DNA of 64,000 bases from Methylovorus glucosotrophus (GTDB lineage: Bacteria; Pseudomonadota; Gammaproteobacteria; Burkholderiales; Methylophilaceae), in contig NZ_VMSE01000001.1 in assembly GCF_009858335.1 (NCBI RefSeq), forward strand, positions 868,001 through 932,000. The letters run 5' to 3'. The position numbers and the translations under genes are program-made. Below the pieces are notes generated by a model. It was given only the letters and a program-made list of their open reading frames with translations, was not told where the DNA came from and did no database searches. Shown piece by piece: positions 53,376 through 61,507 of the stretch. Position 1 is the stretch's first letter. The number at the start of each line of letters is the position of its first letter.

Positions 53376-55340
53376 ATGGCAGAGAGTAAATTGGCGCATC
53401 AGTTCGCGGCCTATAGCGAATGGCGCAAAGCCCTGATGAATACGGTGCAGGATTACCGCCAATGGCTGAACGAACAGGAGCTGAACGACGCCCAGATTGA
53501 TCAGCGTTTGCAACAGCTGCTCGAGCGTCTGCGTGAAGACAAGCTGAATGTCGCTTTTGTCGCCGAATACTCCCGTGGCAAGTCTGAACTCATCAATGCC
53601 GTTTTCTTTGCCGATTATGGACAGCGCCTGCTGCCATCCAGTGCTGGCCGTACCACCATGTGCCCGACCGAACTGCTTTACGACCCCGCCAAGCCCGCTT
53701 GCCTGCAGTTGTTGCCGATTGAAACGCGCGCTTCTGACGCGACCACCACCGAATACAAGCGCTACCCTGAAGAGTGGCGTGTGATCGAATTCAAGATTGA
53801 CGATAGCGACAGCATGATCGAGGCCTTCAAGGAGGTCAGCACCACCAAGTCGGTCAGCCCGGAAGAAGCCGAGCGTTATGGCCTGTTTGACCGGAATAAC
53901 CCGGAAGATGCGCTTAACCTGAATGCCAACGGCACCGTAGATGTGCCTTGCTGGCGCTATGCCGTGATCAACTTCCCCCATCCCTTGCTGGAACAGGGCC
54001 TGGTCATCCTGGATACCCCTGGCCTGAATGCGATTGGTACCGAGCCGGAACTGACGCTGAATATGCTGCCCAACGCGCATGCCGTGCTCTTTATTCTGGC
54101 GGCAGATACCGGTGTCACCAAATCGGAAATCGACGTCTGGCGCCAATACATCAGCGGTACCCGCTGGAAGCAGAAGGGCCGTCTGGCGGTGCTGAACAAG
54201 ATTGATGGCTTGTGGGATGAACTCAAGGATAGCCAGAGTATCGAAGATGAAATCAAGAAGCAGGTGCAGACCAGCGCAGAATTGCTTGGGCTGGACGCAG
54301 GCCAGATTTTTCCGATCTCGGCGCAGAAGGGTCTGCTTGCCAAGGTGAATGGCGACGCGGCGCTGTTGCAGCGCAGTCGCTTGCCTGAGCTGGAAAAAGC
54401 GTTGTCGGATGAGCTTATCCCTTCCAAGAAACAGATTGTGCAGGAGTCCACCCAGAGCGAAATTGATGATCTCTTGGGCAATTCGAGCCTGATTCTGGAT
54501 TCGCGTCTGCAAGGGCTCAGCGAGCAGCTCGATGAGCTCAAGGGCCTGCGCGGCAAGAATGAGGATGTGGTTGAGCACATGATGAACAAGGTGAAGGTCG
54601 ACAAGGAAAACTTCGAGAAAGGCTTGCAGCGCTTTCAGGCGCTACGCAGCGTATTTTCGCAGCAGACCAATCGGCTGTTCAGCCTGCTGGGCATGGAAGC
54701 CTTGCGCGAACAGGTGACCACCACCCGCAACAAGATGATTGCCGCCACCTTTACCAAAAACATCCGCAGTGCCATGGATGAGTTTTTTGCGGATCTGAAA
54801 ACCCGCATGCAAAGTTCGGAAACGCAGATCGAAGAGATCAAGAAAATGATGGACGCGATGTACGAGAAATTCAATCAGGATCATGGCCTGCGCAAGTCCG
54901 ATGCGCCGTCATTCTCCATGCTGCGCTACCAGAAAGAGCTGGCAAAGCTGGAGCGTGCGTACAAGGAGCAGTTCAATACCACGCTCAACATGATCACCAA
55001 TGAAAAAATGACGCTCACCTCCAAGTTTTTCGAAACGCTGGCAACCCGCGTTATTCACGTCTATGAAATTGCCAATCGCGATGTGGAAAACTGGCTTAAG
55101 GCCGTGATCGCGCCCATGGAATCGCAAGTGCGCGAGCACCAGCTGCAACTCAAGCGCCGGCTGGAAAGCATCAAGCGTATTTATAAAGCCACGGATACTT
55201 TGGAAGACCGCATCGGTGAGCTGGAGAGTATTGAAAGCGGTATCCGCCAGCAATTGGCCGATCTTGAAAACCTGCGGCGGCAGATGTATGCCGCGCTCGC
55301 ATCCGTGCAGGATGATGCTCCCTTGACGCAAGCCGCATGA
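53376..55340 (+). CDS. Dynamin-like GTPase
   Basis: The 654-residue protein has a dynamin-type G domain: P-loop FVAEYSRGKSELINA (~residues 66-80), switch Thr in the AGRTTMCPTELLY segment, LDTPGLN, and LNKIDGLWDE. Behind it are long helical stalk segments (QGLSEQLDELKGLRGKNEDVVEHM) and a C-terminal coiled coil (DRIGELESIESGIRQQLADLENLRRQM). Bacterial dynamins remodel or protect membranes. It is followed by ccoS with a 4-nt overlap, an unusual partner. Confidence 0.88.
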   Translation: MAESKLAHQFAAYSEWRKALMNTVQDYRQWLNEQELNDAQIDQRLQQLLERLREDKLNVAFVAEYSRGKSELINAVFFADYGQRLLPSSAGRTTMCPTELLYDPAKPACLQLLPIETRASDATTTEYKRYPEEWRVIEFKIDDSDSMIEAFKEVSTTKSVSPEEAERYGLFDRNNPEDALNLNANGTVDVPCWRYAVINFPHPLLEQGLVILDTPGLNAIGTEPELTLNMLPNAHAVLFILAADTGVTKSEIDVWRQYISGTRWKQKGRLAVLNKIDGLWDELKDSQSIEDEIKKQVQTSAELLGLDAGQIFPISAQKGLLAKVNGDAALLQRSRLPELEKALSDELIPSKKQIVQESTQSEIDDLLGNSSLILDSRLQGLSEQLDELKGLRGKNEDVVEHMMNKVKVDKENFEKGLQRFQALRSVFSQQTNRLFSLLGMEALREQVTTTRNKMIAATFTKNIRSAMDEFFADLKTRMQSSETQIEEIKKMMDAMYEKFNQDHGLRKSDAPSFSMLRYQKELAKLERAYKEQFNTTLNMITNEKMTLTSKFFETLATRVIHVYEIANRDVENWLKAVIAPMESQVREHQLQLKRRLESIKRIYKATDTLEDRIGELESIESGIRQQLADLENLRRQMYAALASVQDDAPLTQAA

Positions 55341-55543
55341 ACGTCACCACGCTCCTTTTCCTGCTTGGCATGACCGTGGTGTTCATTGTAATCGCCGCGT
55401 TTGGTATTCTGTGGGCAATCAAAAGTGGACAGTATGATGATATGGAAGGGCCCGCCCAGCGTATCCTCATGGACGATGATGACCCCATGATTCCATTTAA
55501 TCGCTTGAAGCAAGCGCCTAAAAATACTAAAATCGACGAATAA
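55337..55543 (+). CDS. ccoS: Cytochrome cbb3 oxidase maturation protein CcoS
   Basis: The 68-residue protein has one N-terminal helix and the CcoS signature FGILWAIKSGQYDDMEGPAQRILMDDD. CcoS is needed for cofactor insertion into cbb3 oxidase. The gene overlaps the dynamin stop by ATGA. No other cco genes are in the window. Confidence 0.88.
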   Translation: MNVTTLLFLLGMTVVFIVIAAFGILWAIKSGQYDDMEGPAQRILMDDDDPMIPFNRLKQAPKNTKIDE

Positions 55544-55568
55544 CAATACAACTTGTGAGGTTTTTGAA

Positions 55569-55679
55569 ATGAAGGATTACAAGTCCTGGTTCACCTTTGC
55601 CAATCTGCCGCTGACCATTGTTGTTTTGCTCATTACATGGTCCTGGATGAGCGCTTTGTCGGTCATGATTTTCGGCTAA
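55569..55679 (+). CDS. 36-aa single-pass membrane peptide
   Basis: The frame encodes MKDYKSWFTFANLPLTIVVLL and then ITWSWMSALSVMIFG, one transmembrane helix. A GAGG lies ~9 nt before the ATG and a terminator follows 23 nt after the stop. The position behind ccoS suggests a small respiratory or membrane-stress subunit. No family recognised. Confidence 0.6.
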   Translation: MKDYKSWFTFANLPLTIVVLLITWSWMSALSVMIFG

Positions 55680-55701
55680 GACGGTACTGGATTCAGAATA
55701 T

Positions 55702-55733
55702 AAAAAAGCTGCTCTCGGGCAGCTTTTTTATTG
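55702..55733 (+). terminator. Terminator of the dynamin-ccoS operon
   Basis: AAAAAAGCTGC/GCAGCTTTTTTA hairpin with a T run on the plus strand. Confidence 0.85.
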
Positions 55734-55782
55734 CGTGTTGTTACGAAACTTGATCACCATGCATGGCCCCGTCGGCCAAGAA

Positions 55783-55812
55783 AAAACCCGGCACGAGGCC
55801 GGGTTTTTTGAG
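55783..55812 (-). terminator. Terminator of rpoH
   Basis: AAAAAACCCGGC/GCCGGGTTTTTT hairpin behind the rpoH stop, usable from both sides. Confidence 0.85.
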
Positions 55813-55833
55813 TCGGCATTTTAAATGCCAGGC

Positions 55834-56706
55834 TCAGGCTGCACTCAGCATGCCCTTCATTTTTTGCATGGCTTTCTGTTCAATCTGACGAATACGTTCT
55901 GCCGATACACCAAACTCGGCTGCCAGATCATGCAGCGTTGCACTATTGTTTTCCTGTAACCAGCGGGCTTGCACAATCCGGCGGCTACGATCATCCAGGC
56001 TTTCCAGCGCGTGAGCCAAGCCTACGGTCTGGTTATGCTCCGCTTCGCGTTCGGCCAGCAGTTCGGAAGGCTCAGGCTGTTGATCTTCAAGATACGCAAT
56101 CGGGCTGAAGCTGTCTTCGCTGTCATCATCGCTATTACCTTCCAGCGAAATCTCATGGCCGCCCATGCGCGACTCCATCTCCACGACCTCTTCTGGCTTG
56201 ACCTTGAGTTCACGGGCGATATCCGCTACTTCGTCTGGGCTCAGGGTATGGCTGTTTTTCTTCATGCTGCGCAGGTTGAAGAACAGCTTGCGTTGAGCCT
56301 TGGTGGTAGCGACTTTGACCAGGCGCCAGTTGCGCACGATGTACTCGTGAATCTCGGCTTTGATCCAATGCATGGCAAATGAGACCAGACGGACGCCACG
56401 ATCAGGATCAAAGCGACGTACAGCCTTCATCAGACCGACGTTGCCTTCCTGAATCAGATCAGCTTGTGGCAGACCATAACCAGAGTAACCGCGGGCAATG
56501 CTGGCGACCAGACGCAAATGCGACACGATGAGGCCTTTGGCAGCATCAATGTCATTGTCCTTGCGCAGGCGGGTTGCCAGATCGTACTCTTCCTCGGCGC
56601 TTAATACAGGAAACGCCTTGATCGTACGTAGGTACTGATCAAGACTGTCCAGTGAAGACACTGAAGGAATTGTCAGGGCATTTGTCATAGGGTTAATCTC
56701 GCTCAT
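55834..56706 (-). CDS. rpoH: Heat-shock sigma factor sigma-32
   Basis: The 290-residue sigma factor directs RNA polymerase to heat-shock promoters. Region 2 is DLIQEGNVGLMKAVRRFDP with RGVRLVSFAMHWIKAEI. The RpoH box appears as QRKLFFNLR (residues ~138-146), which separates it from other sigma-70 proteins. Region 4 is LHDLAAEFGVSAERIRQIEQKAM. A CIRCE operator lies directly upstream, so HrcA should repress it, a feature known in betaproteobacteria. Confidence 0.97.
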   Translation of the reverse strand: MSEINPMTNALTIPSVSSLDSLDQYLRTIKAFPVLSAEEEYDLATRLRKDNDIDAAKGLIVSHLRLVASIARGYSGYGLPQADLIQEGNVGLMKAVRRFDPDRGVRLVSFAMHWIKAEIHEYIVRNWRLVKVATTKAQRKLFFNLRSMKKNSHTLSPDEVADIARELKVKPEEVVEMESRMGGHEISLEGNSDDDSEDSFSPIAYLEDQQPEPSELLAEREAEHNQTVGLAHALESLDDRSRRIVQARWLQENNSATLHDLAAEFGVSAERIRQIEQKAMQKMKGMLSAA

Positions 56707-56716
56707 GAAATTGATT

Positions 56717-56743
56717 TTAGCACTCCCTCTTTGAGAGTGCTAG
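56717..56743. promoter_or_regulatory. CIRCE operator (HrcA site) upstream of rpoH
   Basis: TTAGCACTC-N9-GAGTGCTAG matches the CIRCE consensus except for the last base. It lies 11 bp before the rpoH start, where HrcA would block transcription or initiation. Confidence 0.9.
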
Positions 56744-56903
56744 TGGTGAAAAGTTTCCTTATTTTCGATGGATTGTTTGTCGATGATTTCGCCGCCAACG
56801 CATGAGTCTCATGCAGAGGTGAGGCCGGATTGATAAGAATCCGCATGAGTGAGTTTCCATCTCTTTTTTTGAATGAATGCGGTATTCATACTATTTGAAA
56901 AAG

Positions 56904-56919
56904 CATACTAAACAGTATA
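56904..56919. promoter_or_regulatory. TetR operator-like site upstream of 56930
   Basis: CATACTAAACAGTATA deviates by two bases from the CATACTA-N2-TAGTATG palindromes at 58849 and 58873. An extra CATACTA half-site is at 56887-56893. The site lies 11 bp before the gene start. Confidence 0.65.
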
Positions 56920-56929
56920 GTATTTGCGC

Positions 56930-57730
56930 ATGGAAATACTGAACAGTTCATGGTTGCTGCGCATGCTGGATAGCAGCGCGAAAAAACCTGCCGATAAGCT
57001 TCTCTCGCTTTTTTCCTGTTTGGAAACATGGCTTGGTGCGCCTGGCATCAGGGAGCAGTTTGTTTCCGAGTTTAAAGCCGAGCATATGCTTAACCAGCAA
57101 TGCCCAGCGCTCGCGGCAAGGCTCACAGAGCTGGCCAGCCAGGCCAGAATAGCAAAGCCGGATGTGTTCGTGGCGCAAGTGCTGATTCTTCTGCAAGGGG
57201 CATTGACGGAGGAGGTCCGCAACCCGGGCCTGGGAGCGCTCAATGCGGCCAGAATTGCGGCAAAGGCAATACTTGAGGATGCCGTCAAACGACCGAAGTT
57301 GAAATCAACATGGACGTACTGGAGCGGTGGGGCTGTGGCGGGCGTGCTAATCGCCATGGGAGGCTACCTGGTCGGGTCGCAGATAGCAGTGGAAGCTTCT
57401 GCTGATTATCAAGCTGCATATAACAGAGCCATGTTGGAGACTTCGCCCATCAGTCCCGATTTGCTTGCCAAAGTAATGGCTCTGCAAGCGGAGATCGATT
57501 CCGGGCATTGTCCTGCTCCCCAACTCTTTGCCATGCCGCAGGATCAGGCGGCTGCCTACATGAATACCATTACCTATCGAGCATCCATGCATCCTTTGCA
57601 GGATAGCGAAAGGCTCACCAAATTTCTGGTTTGGTATAAACAGAATCGTGAATGGGAGTGTTACTTCCCTCCGTCAAACGGCCATACGGCTGTCTCTTGG
57701 GTTCCCACAGGAAAACAATATGGCTACTAA
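56930..57730 (+). CDS. Membrane protein with TetR C-terminal-like domain
   Basis: The 266-residue protein begins with a helical region (SLFSCLETWLGAPGIREQFV, LAARLTELASQARI, VAQVLILLQGALTEEVRNPG) that resembles the ligand-binding domain of TetR regulators, but the DNA-binding HTH is missing. A transmembrane helix follows (GAVAGVLIAMGGYLVGSQIAV), then a ~95-residue domain with no known motif. It overlaps the start of a complete TetR gene by 11 nt and has an operator-like palindrome upstream. It may be a membrane sensor that works with that regulator, or a regulator turned membrane protein. Confidence 0.5.
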   Translation: MEILNSSWLLRMLDSSAKKPADKLLSLFSCLETWLGAPGIREQFVSEFKAEHMLNQQCPALAARLTELASQARIAKPDVFVAQVLILLQGALTEEVRNPGLGALNAARIAAKAILEDAVKRPKLKSTWTYWSGGAVAGVLIAMGGYLVGSQIAVEASADYQAAYNRAMLETSPISPDLLAKVMALQAEIDSGHCPAPQLFAMPQDQAAAYMNTITYRASMHPLQDSERLTKFLVWYKQNREWECYFPPSNGHTAVSWVPTGKQYGY

Positions 57731-58274
57731 GATGCGCGAATATATTCTGGAGGTCGCTTCGGATCTCTTTCTGACGCAAGGGATCAACGCCACGAGTGTG
57801 GATGCGATCGTCGCCAAAGCCGATATCGCGAAGGTAACCTTGTACAAATATTTCAAATCCAAGGAACAACTCATACTTGAGTACCTGAAGGATTATGACG
57901 ATAAGCTATGGAGTATCCTCGCCAAAGGCGATGAGCACGCCGATGCCGAGACGCAATTGACTAATCTGGTCAGCAATCTTCTGGATTTGATCGGAGACCC
58001 TGATTTCAAGGGGTTTGCGTTTATCAACGCTGGCGTTGAGTTTCCGCAAAGTGATAGCGCGGTGCATCAGACATCGGTCGAATTTTCACGCAATTTGCGA
58101 AACCAGCTTGCCAAATTGGCGAATGCCGCCGGTAAAAAGAATGCCGATGTTCTGGCCCTGCAACTGCAGATGGTGATCGAAGGTGCTTCGGTCAGTAGTG
58201 AAGTACAGATCAAGACGGAGGCCATCACGCATGCCAAAGACATGGCCAGGATACTGATAGCATCTGCCCCCTAG
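57720..58274 (+). CDS. TetR family transcriptional regulator
   Basis: The 184-residue protein has the TetR HTH at ~8-55 (YILEVASDLFLTQGINATSV, IAKVTLYKYFKSKEQL) and a C-terminal ligand domain. I start at 57720 (MATKMRE) with AGGA upstream, overlapping the preceding gene by 11 nt; a longer frame has no ribosome site. The shared palindromes before 56930 and before 58317 suggest that it represses its own operon and the SRPBCC gene. Ligand unknown. Confidence 0.88.
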   Translation: MATKMREYILEVASDLFLTQGINATSVDAIVAKADIAKVTLYKYFKSKEQLILEYLKDYDDKLWSILAKGDEHADAETQLTNLVSNLLDLIGDPDFKGFAFINAGVEFPQSDSAVHQTSVEFSRNLRNQLAKLANAAGKKNADVLALQLQMVIEGASVSSEVQIKTEAITHAKDMARILIASAP

Positions 58275-58316
58275 ATAAATGGCGCCTCGATAGTCGGAGG
58301 CGCCATTTCCCAGCGA

Positions 58317-58817
58317 TTACTTGGCTTCGCTGATTTTTTTCAAGTTATCCAAGCCGCCTTTGTAAACACCGTTAATCGTCTTGACGGCATCGGCGTTGCT
58401 TGCTCCCGCCGCATTGAATGTGCCTTTCCAGGTGACCTTGGTTTTATTGGCACCGATGGCATGCACGGTGTAAGTGGAGTGATAGTTACTGACGGGAAGC
58501 ACACCCTCAAGGATGGTGTAAGAGTATGTGTGCTTTTTCGCATCATAGGCTTCGAGCTTTTCCTTCAGCTTTCCGCCATCTGGCAAGGTAATCACACGCA
58601 CCGCACCGACTTGATTGTTCGTACCTTCTACGATTTCGGTTTTGGTTGCGGCAGGGTGCCATGCACCCAAGTCCCCAAAATTACTCGATGTTGCCCAGAC
58701 ATCGTCTGCCTTTGCATTGATCTCAATCGATTGTTCCGCTTTCAGACTACCTGCTGCAAATGCGATTCCGGAAGAAAGACCGCCCAATACCAGAGCTGCT
58801 AATACTGCATGCTTCAT
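58317..58817 (-). CDS. Exported SRPBCC (START-like) protein
   Basis: The 166-residue protein has a signal peptide (MKHAVLAALVLGGLSSGIAFA) and a SRPBCC fold (SIEINAKADDVWATSSNFGDLGAWHP, then SYTILEGVLPVSNYHSTYTV and KVTWKGTFNAAGAS). Such domains hold hydrophobic ligands in a deep pocket. An exported version is less common than cytoplasmic polyketide-cyclase types. Two adjacent palindromes precede it, so the TetR at 57720 probably controls it. Confidence 0.85.
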   Translation of the reverse strand: MKHAVLAALVLGGLSSGIAFAAGSLKAEQSIEINAKADDVWATSSNFGDLGAWHPAATKTEIVEGTNNQVGAVRVITLPDGGKLKEKLEAYDAKKHTYSYTILEGVLPVSNYHSTYTVHAIGANKTKVTWKGTFNAAGASNADAVKTINGVYKGGLDNLKKISEAK

Positions 58818-58848
58818 CTTGTTCTCCTGTAGTTGTTTTTGAGTGGTG

Positions 58849-58888
58849 CATACTAGTTAGTATGCTATTTACCATACTAACTAGTATG
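58849..58888. promoter_or_regulatory. Two palindromic TetR operator candidates
   Basis: CATACTAGTTAGTATG (58849-58864) and CATACTAACTAGTATG (58873-58888) are perfect palindromes with the same arms, centred 24 bp apart. They lie 32 bp upstream of the SRPBCC gene. Confidence 0.85.
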
Positions 58889-59309
58889 TTTGTATTTGGC
58901 AACATCTGGATGAGTCACTGAATAAATTTGAATGCATAAGCCCATACGGCATTTCCCAAACTAGCGCGTAACCCCAGCATTTTTCAGACTGAAGCCTGGT
59001 AGCCAAGCCATAGTGCCGCCTCGTTACCTGCTTGCTATCGCCCTTTGGGGTAATGTTTAAACTTCCCATTCCTGTGCATCATCGCTCACTAATTAAATTT
59101 GCCGGGGCATGAAGTGCTCATGCTGGCGAGTGGCGCGGCTTTGACAGCGTGCGAAATGACACAGGGAACGGGTAGTTAATAATGAAATTGGCAAGCTAGG
59201 TATGGTGGAATGCCGAAATATCACGGTGAGTGCTCATGGCAACATTAGCCCCTGCACTCACCACACAGATCAGGCCATATTGAATCTTGTGAGCGCAACT
59301 TCTGTAGTC
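58889..59309. other. Intergenic region before the secretion locus
   Basis: I see no convincing gene. TTGACA near 59141 may be a -35 box for the tolC-like gene. A short minus-strand frame at 58881-59069 has no supporting context. Confidence 0.45.
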
Positions 59310-60821
59310 ATGCACCGTAAGCTGGCTATTCAGGGATCAACACAAGCGTATGCCTGCCGTTACCGCTTACTCAAGCGCGTGTTCTGGCGCAAGGTCGCCA
59401 AATCGCTCCTGCTGCCCTTATTTCTTTTCTCAAACACGGCAGTGGCGGATGTTGATGTCAATGAGTCACTGTTCGGTTTGCAGCAATTGCGATTGTTCGC
59501 AAATTCGCCGGATGGCTATGTGCCGATTTCTCAGCCAGTAGCACTTGCCGAACTGATGGGGGAGCAGCAGGTTGATAGTCTGACCCTGGAAGACGCTCGT
59601 CGCAAAGCCCATGAATCCAGTTACTCCCTGGGAGCCTCACGCTCTAAGACCAGTGCTGCAGCCAATCTCGCGCGGGCGGCATATTCGGGAGTCTTGCCGT
59701 CTGTGAATTTGCGCACCGCGCGCGGTCGCGAGAACTCAACCCCATCCTCACGCCTGGACGATACGACAGGGGAGGCCTTGGCAGAGAGTACTCAAATCCG
59801 CAAAGAGGTCTATGCCGTCATCAGCCAGCCCTTGCTTGATTTATCGGCCGTCTCCGAGATTCGTCGTACCGCGGCAGTCAGGAAAGCGTCCGAATTTGAT
59901 GAAAGTGGCGTACGTGGTGATGTTACCTACGACAGCAGTGCGGCATTTTTCAGCGCAGTGGAGGCAGAGCTGTCACTAAAGCTCGCCCTGGCCCAGCAGC
60001 AGCGGCTTGAGCGCTTGGGTATCTGGATGTCCGCCAGAGCCGAGGCTGGAGGGGCGAGTGGGGCGGATCGCGAGCGTATCAATGCGCGAGTGCTGTCTGC
60101 AAAGTCCAACGTTGAAGATGCCATCTCACAAGCCAACCAGGCTTATATCACCCTCAGCCAGCTGACAGGCACACTTCCGCGTCAACTTGTGCTTCCCAGT
60201 CTGGGCAGCTATGAACCGGTTGGCTCCCTGGAAGATGCCTTGGCCATGGTTTCCCATGCCAACCCTGCGGTGCTTACTGCCCGGGCAAACGAGGAGGCAT
60301 CGAAGCAGGAGCGCTTGGGATACTGGGCACGTTTCACCCCCACCTTAAAGTTTGAGCTATCCACCACCAATATTGACAATGCTGGCGGTGTCATGGGCTG
60401 GCGCAAGGATGAGCGGGCCATGCTGGTGTTGAATATGTCACTGTTTGCTGGTGGTGGGGATTATTTCAAGCAGCGTGCCTCGCATAACAAGGAGGAGCAA
60501 TACGCCTTCGAACGTCTTGATTCAGAGCGCACCGCGCGGCGCAGCCTGCAAATTGCCTATAGTGGCTTGAGCTCGGCACGACAGAAAATCAAATCCCTTA
60601 CCAAACAGGCGCAGGCCCAGGCAAAGGTAGTTGAGGCCTTTGATGCCCAGCTTGCCATTACCAGCCGCAATCTGCTGGATGTGTTTGATGCATATCAACA
60701 ATATTACCAGTCCCAGCTCGAGCTGGTGCGTACCAGCGTCCAGGCAATTTTGCTTGAGCAGCAGATACTGCGGGTCACGGGCCGTTTGGGAAATACCTTG
60801 CCCATGAATGGAGAGGGATAG
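59310..60821 (+). CDS. TolC family outer-membrane secretion protein
   Basis: The product (503 residues from the start used) has a signal sequence (VAKSLLLPLFLFSNTAVADV) and the TolC helical repeats: LTLEDARRKAHESSYSLGASRSK begins the first, and LEDALAMVSHANPAVLTARANEEASKQERLGYWARFTPTLKFEL the second. It should be the outer-membrane channel of a type I secretion system. A frame from 59202 is possible; I prefer 59310 because the signal peptide is then close to the N-terminus. It heads the locus with MotB-, HlyD- and MotA-like genes. Confidence 0.85.
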   Translation: MHRKLAIQGSTQAYACRYRLLKRVFWRKVAKSLLLPLFLFSNTAVADVDVNESLFGLQQLRLFANSPDGYVPISQPVALAELMGEQQVDSLTLEDARRKAHESSYSLGASRSKTSAAANLARAAYSGVLPSVNLRTARGRENSTPSSRLDDTTGEALAESTQIRKEVYAVISQPLLDLSAVSEIRRTAAVRKASEFDESGVRGDVTYDSSAAFFSAVEAELSLKLALAQQQRLERLGIWMSARAEAGGASGADRERINARVLSAKSNVEDAISQANQAYITLSQLTGTLPRQLVLPSLGSYEPVGSLEDALAMVSHANPAVLTARANEEASKQERLGYWARFTPTLKFELSTTNIDNAGGVMGWRKDERAMLVLNMSLFAGGGDYFKQRASHNKEEQYAFERLDSERTARRSLQIAYSGLSSARQKIKSLTKQAQAQAKVVEAFDAQLAITSRNLLDVFDAYQQYYQSQLELVRTSVQAILLEQQILRVTGRLGNTLPMNGEG

Positions 60822-60823
60822 CG

Positions 60824-61507
60824 ATGGCGGGCGACTCCTCTTCACGCGAGCAAAATTACTGGCCTGGTTTTGTTGATGCCTTGACCAACGTTGTGCTGGT
60901 CATGGTGTTTGTGATTGTTGTTTTTGCCATTTCGATGTTTGGTGCATTGATCAAGCTTTCGAATGCCCATCTGCAACGTAACCTTGCGGAACGGATGCAT
61001 GAAAAAAACCAATCCATTCAGCAGTCTTTGCAGGAGGCCCGGGCTGAGGCCAAGCGGGAACATGAACGCGCCGAGCTTTTGCAGCAGGAGAACCAGCGTC
61101 TTCATTCCGAGTTGATAGGTCAACAGCAAGCAGTGGGGAAGGCACGCCCGCGCCAGGCGCATTCCGAGATGGCTCCTGCGGTCGTGATTTCCGGAAAGAT
61201 GCCGAATATCAGCCTGAGCTACGCCCTTGGAGTAACGGCGCTGGAGAAAAAACTGATGCAGGCGCTGGATGGAGTGATCGGCGATTTTGATAAAGCCAGT
61301 CAGTGGCACGTTTTATTGCAGGCAACCATGGCCGAGCCCGCTCCAAGCGAAGCTCGGCGCCTGGCTTTTTACCGTATTGCTGTCATACGGGATCACCTGG
61401 TTGCCCAGGGTGTATTACCGCAACACATCGAAACGGTCATTCTTGATACCCCAAGTCCTGATAGTCGCAGTCACGTCGACGTTCAAATTAGAAGATCAAC
61501 TGAATGA
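60824..61507 (+). CDS. MotB/OmpA-like single-pass membrane protein
   Basis: The 227-residue protein resembles MotB-type channel partners. It has YWPGFVDALTNVVLVMVFVIVVFAISMF with an Asp at the start of the helix (about Asp18), a long coiled coil (residues ~50-105, EARAEAKREHERAELLQQENQ by position), and a C-terminal OmpA-like fold (RRLAFYRIAVIRDHLVAQGVLPQHIETVIL). It starts 2 nt after the TolC-like stop and overlaps hlyD by 4 nt. The Asp is at the place where MotB and ZorB bind the proton. It probably pairs with the MotA-like protein at 62857. Confidence 0.75.
   Translation: MAGDSSSREQNYWPGFVDALTNVVLVMVFVIVVFAISMFGALIKLSNAHLQRNLAERMHEKNQSIQQSLQEARAEAKREHERAELLQQENQRLHSELIGQQQAVGKARPRQAHSEMAPAVVISGKMPNISLSYALGVTALEKKLMQALDGVIGDFDKASQWHVLLQATMAEPAPSEARRLAFYRIAVIRDHLVAQGVLPQHIETVILDTPSPDSRSHVDVQIRRSTE

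Noticed and set aside
58881..59069. Small minus-strand frame of 62 codons before the secretion locus
   Set aside because: No ribosome site, no motif, and it crosses the TetR operator region.
58900..59150. Possible riboswitch (cobalamin or cyclic-di-GMP type) before the TolC-like gene
   Set aside because: Some GGTAGCC- and GTAACC-like words occur, but the required conserved boxes and pairings are not there.
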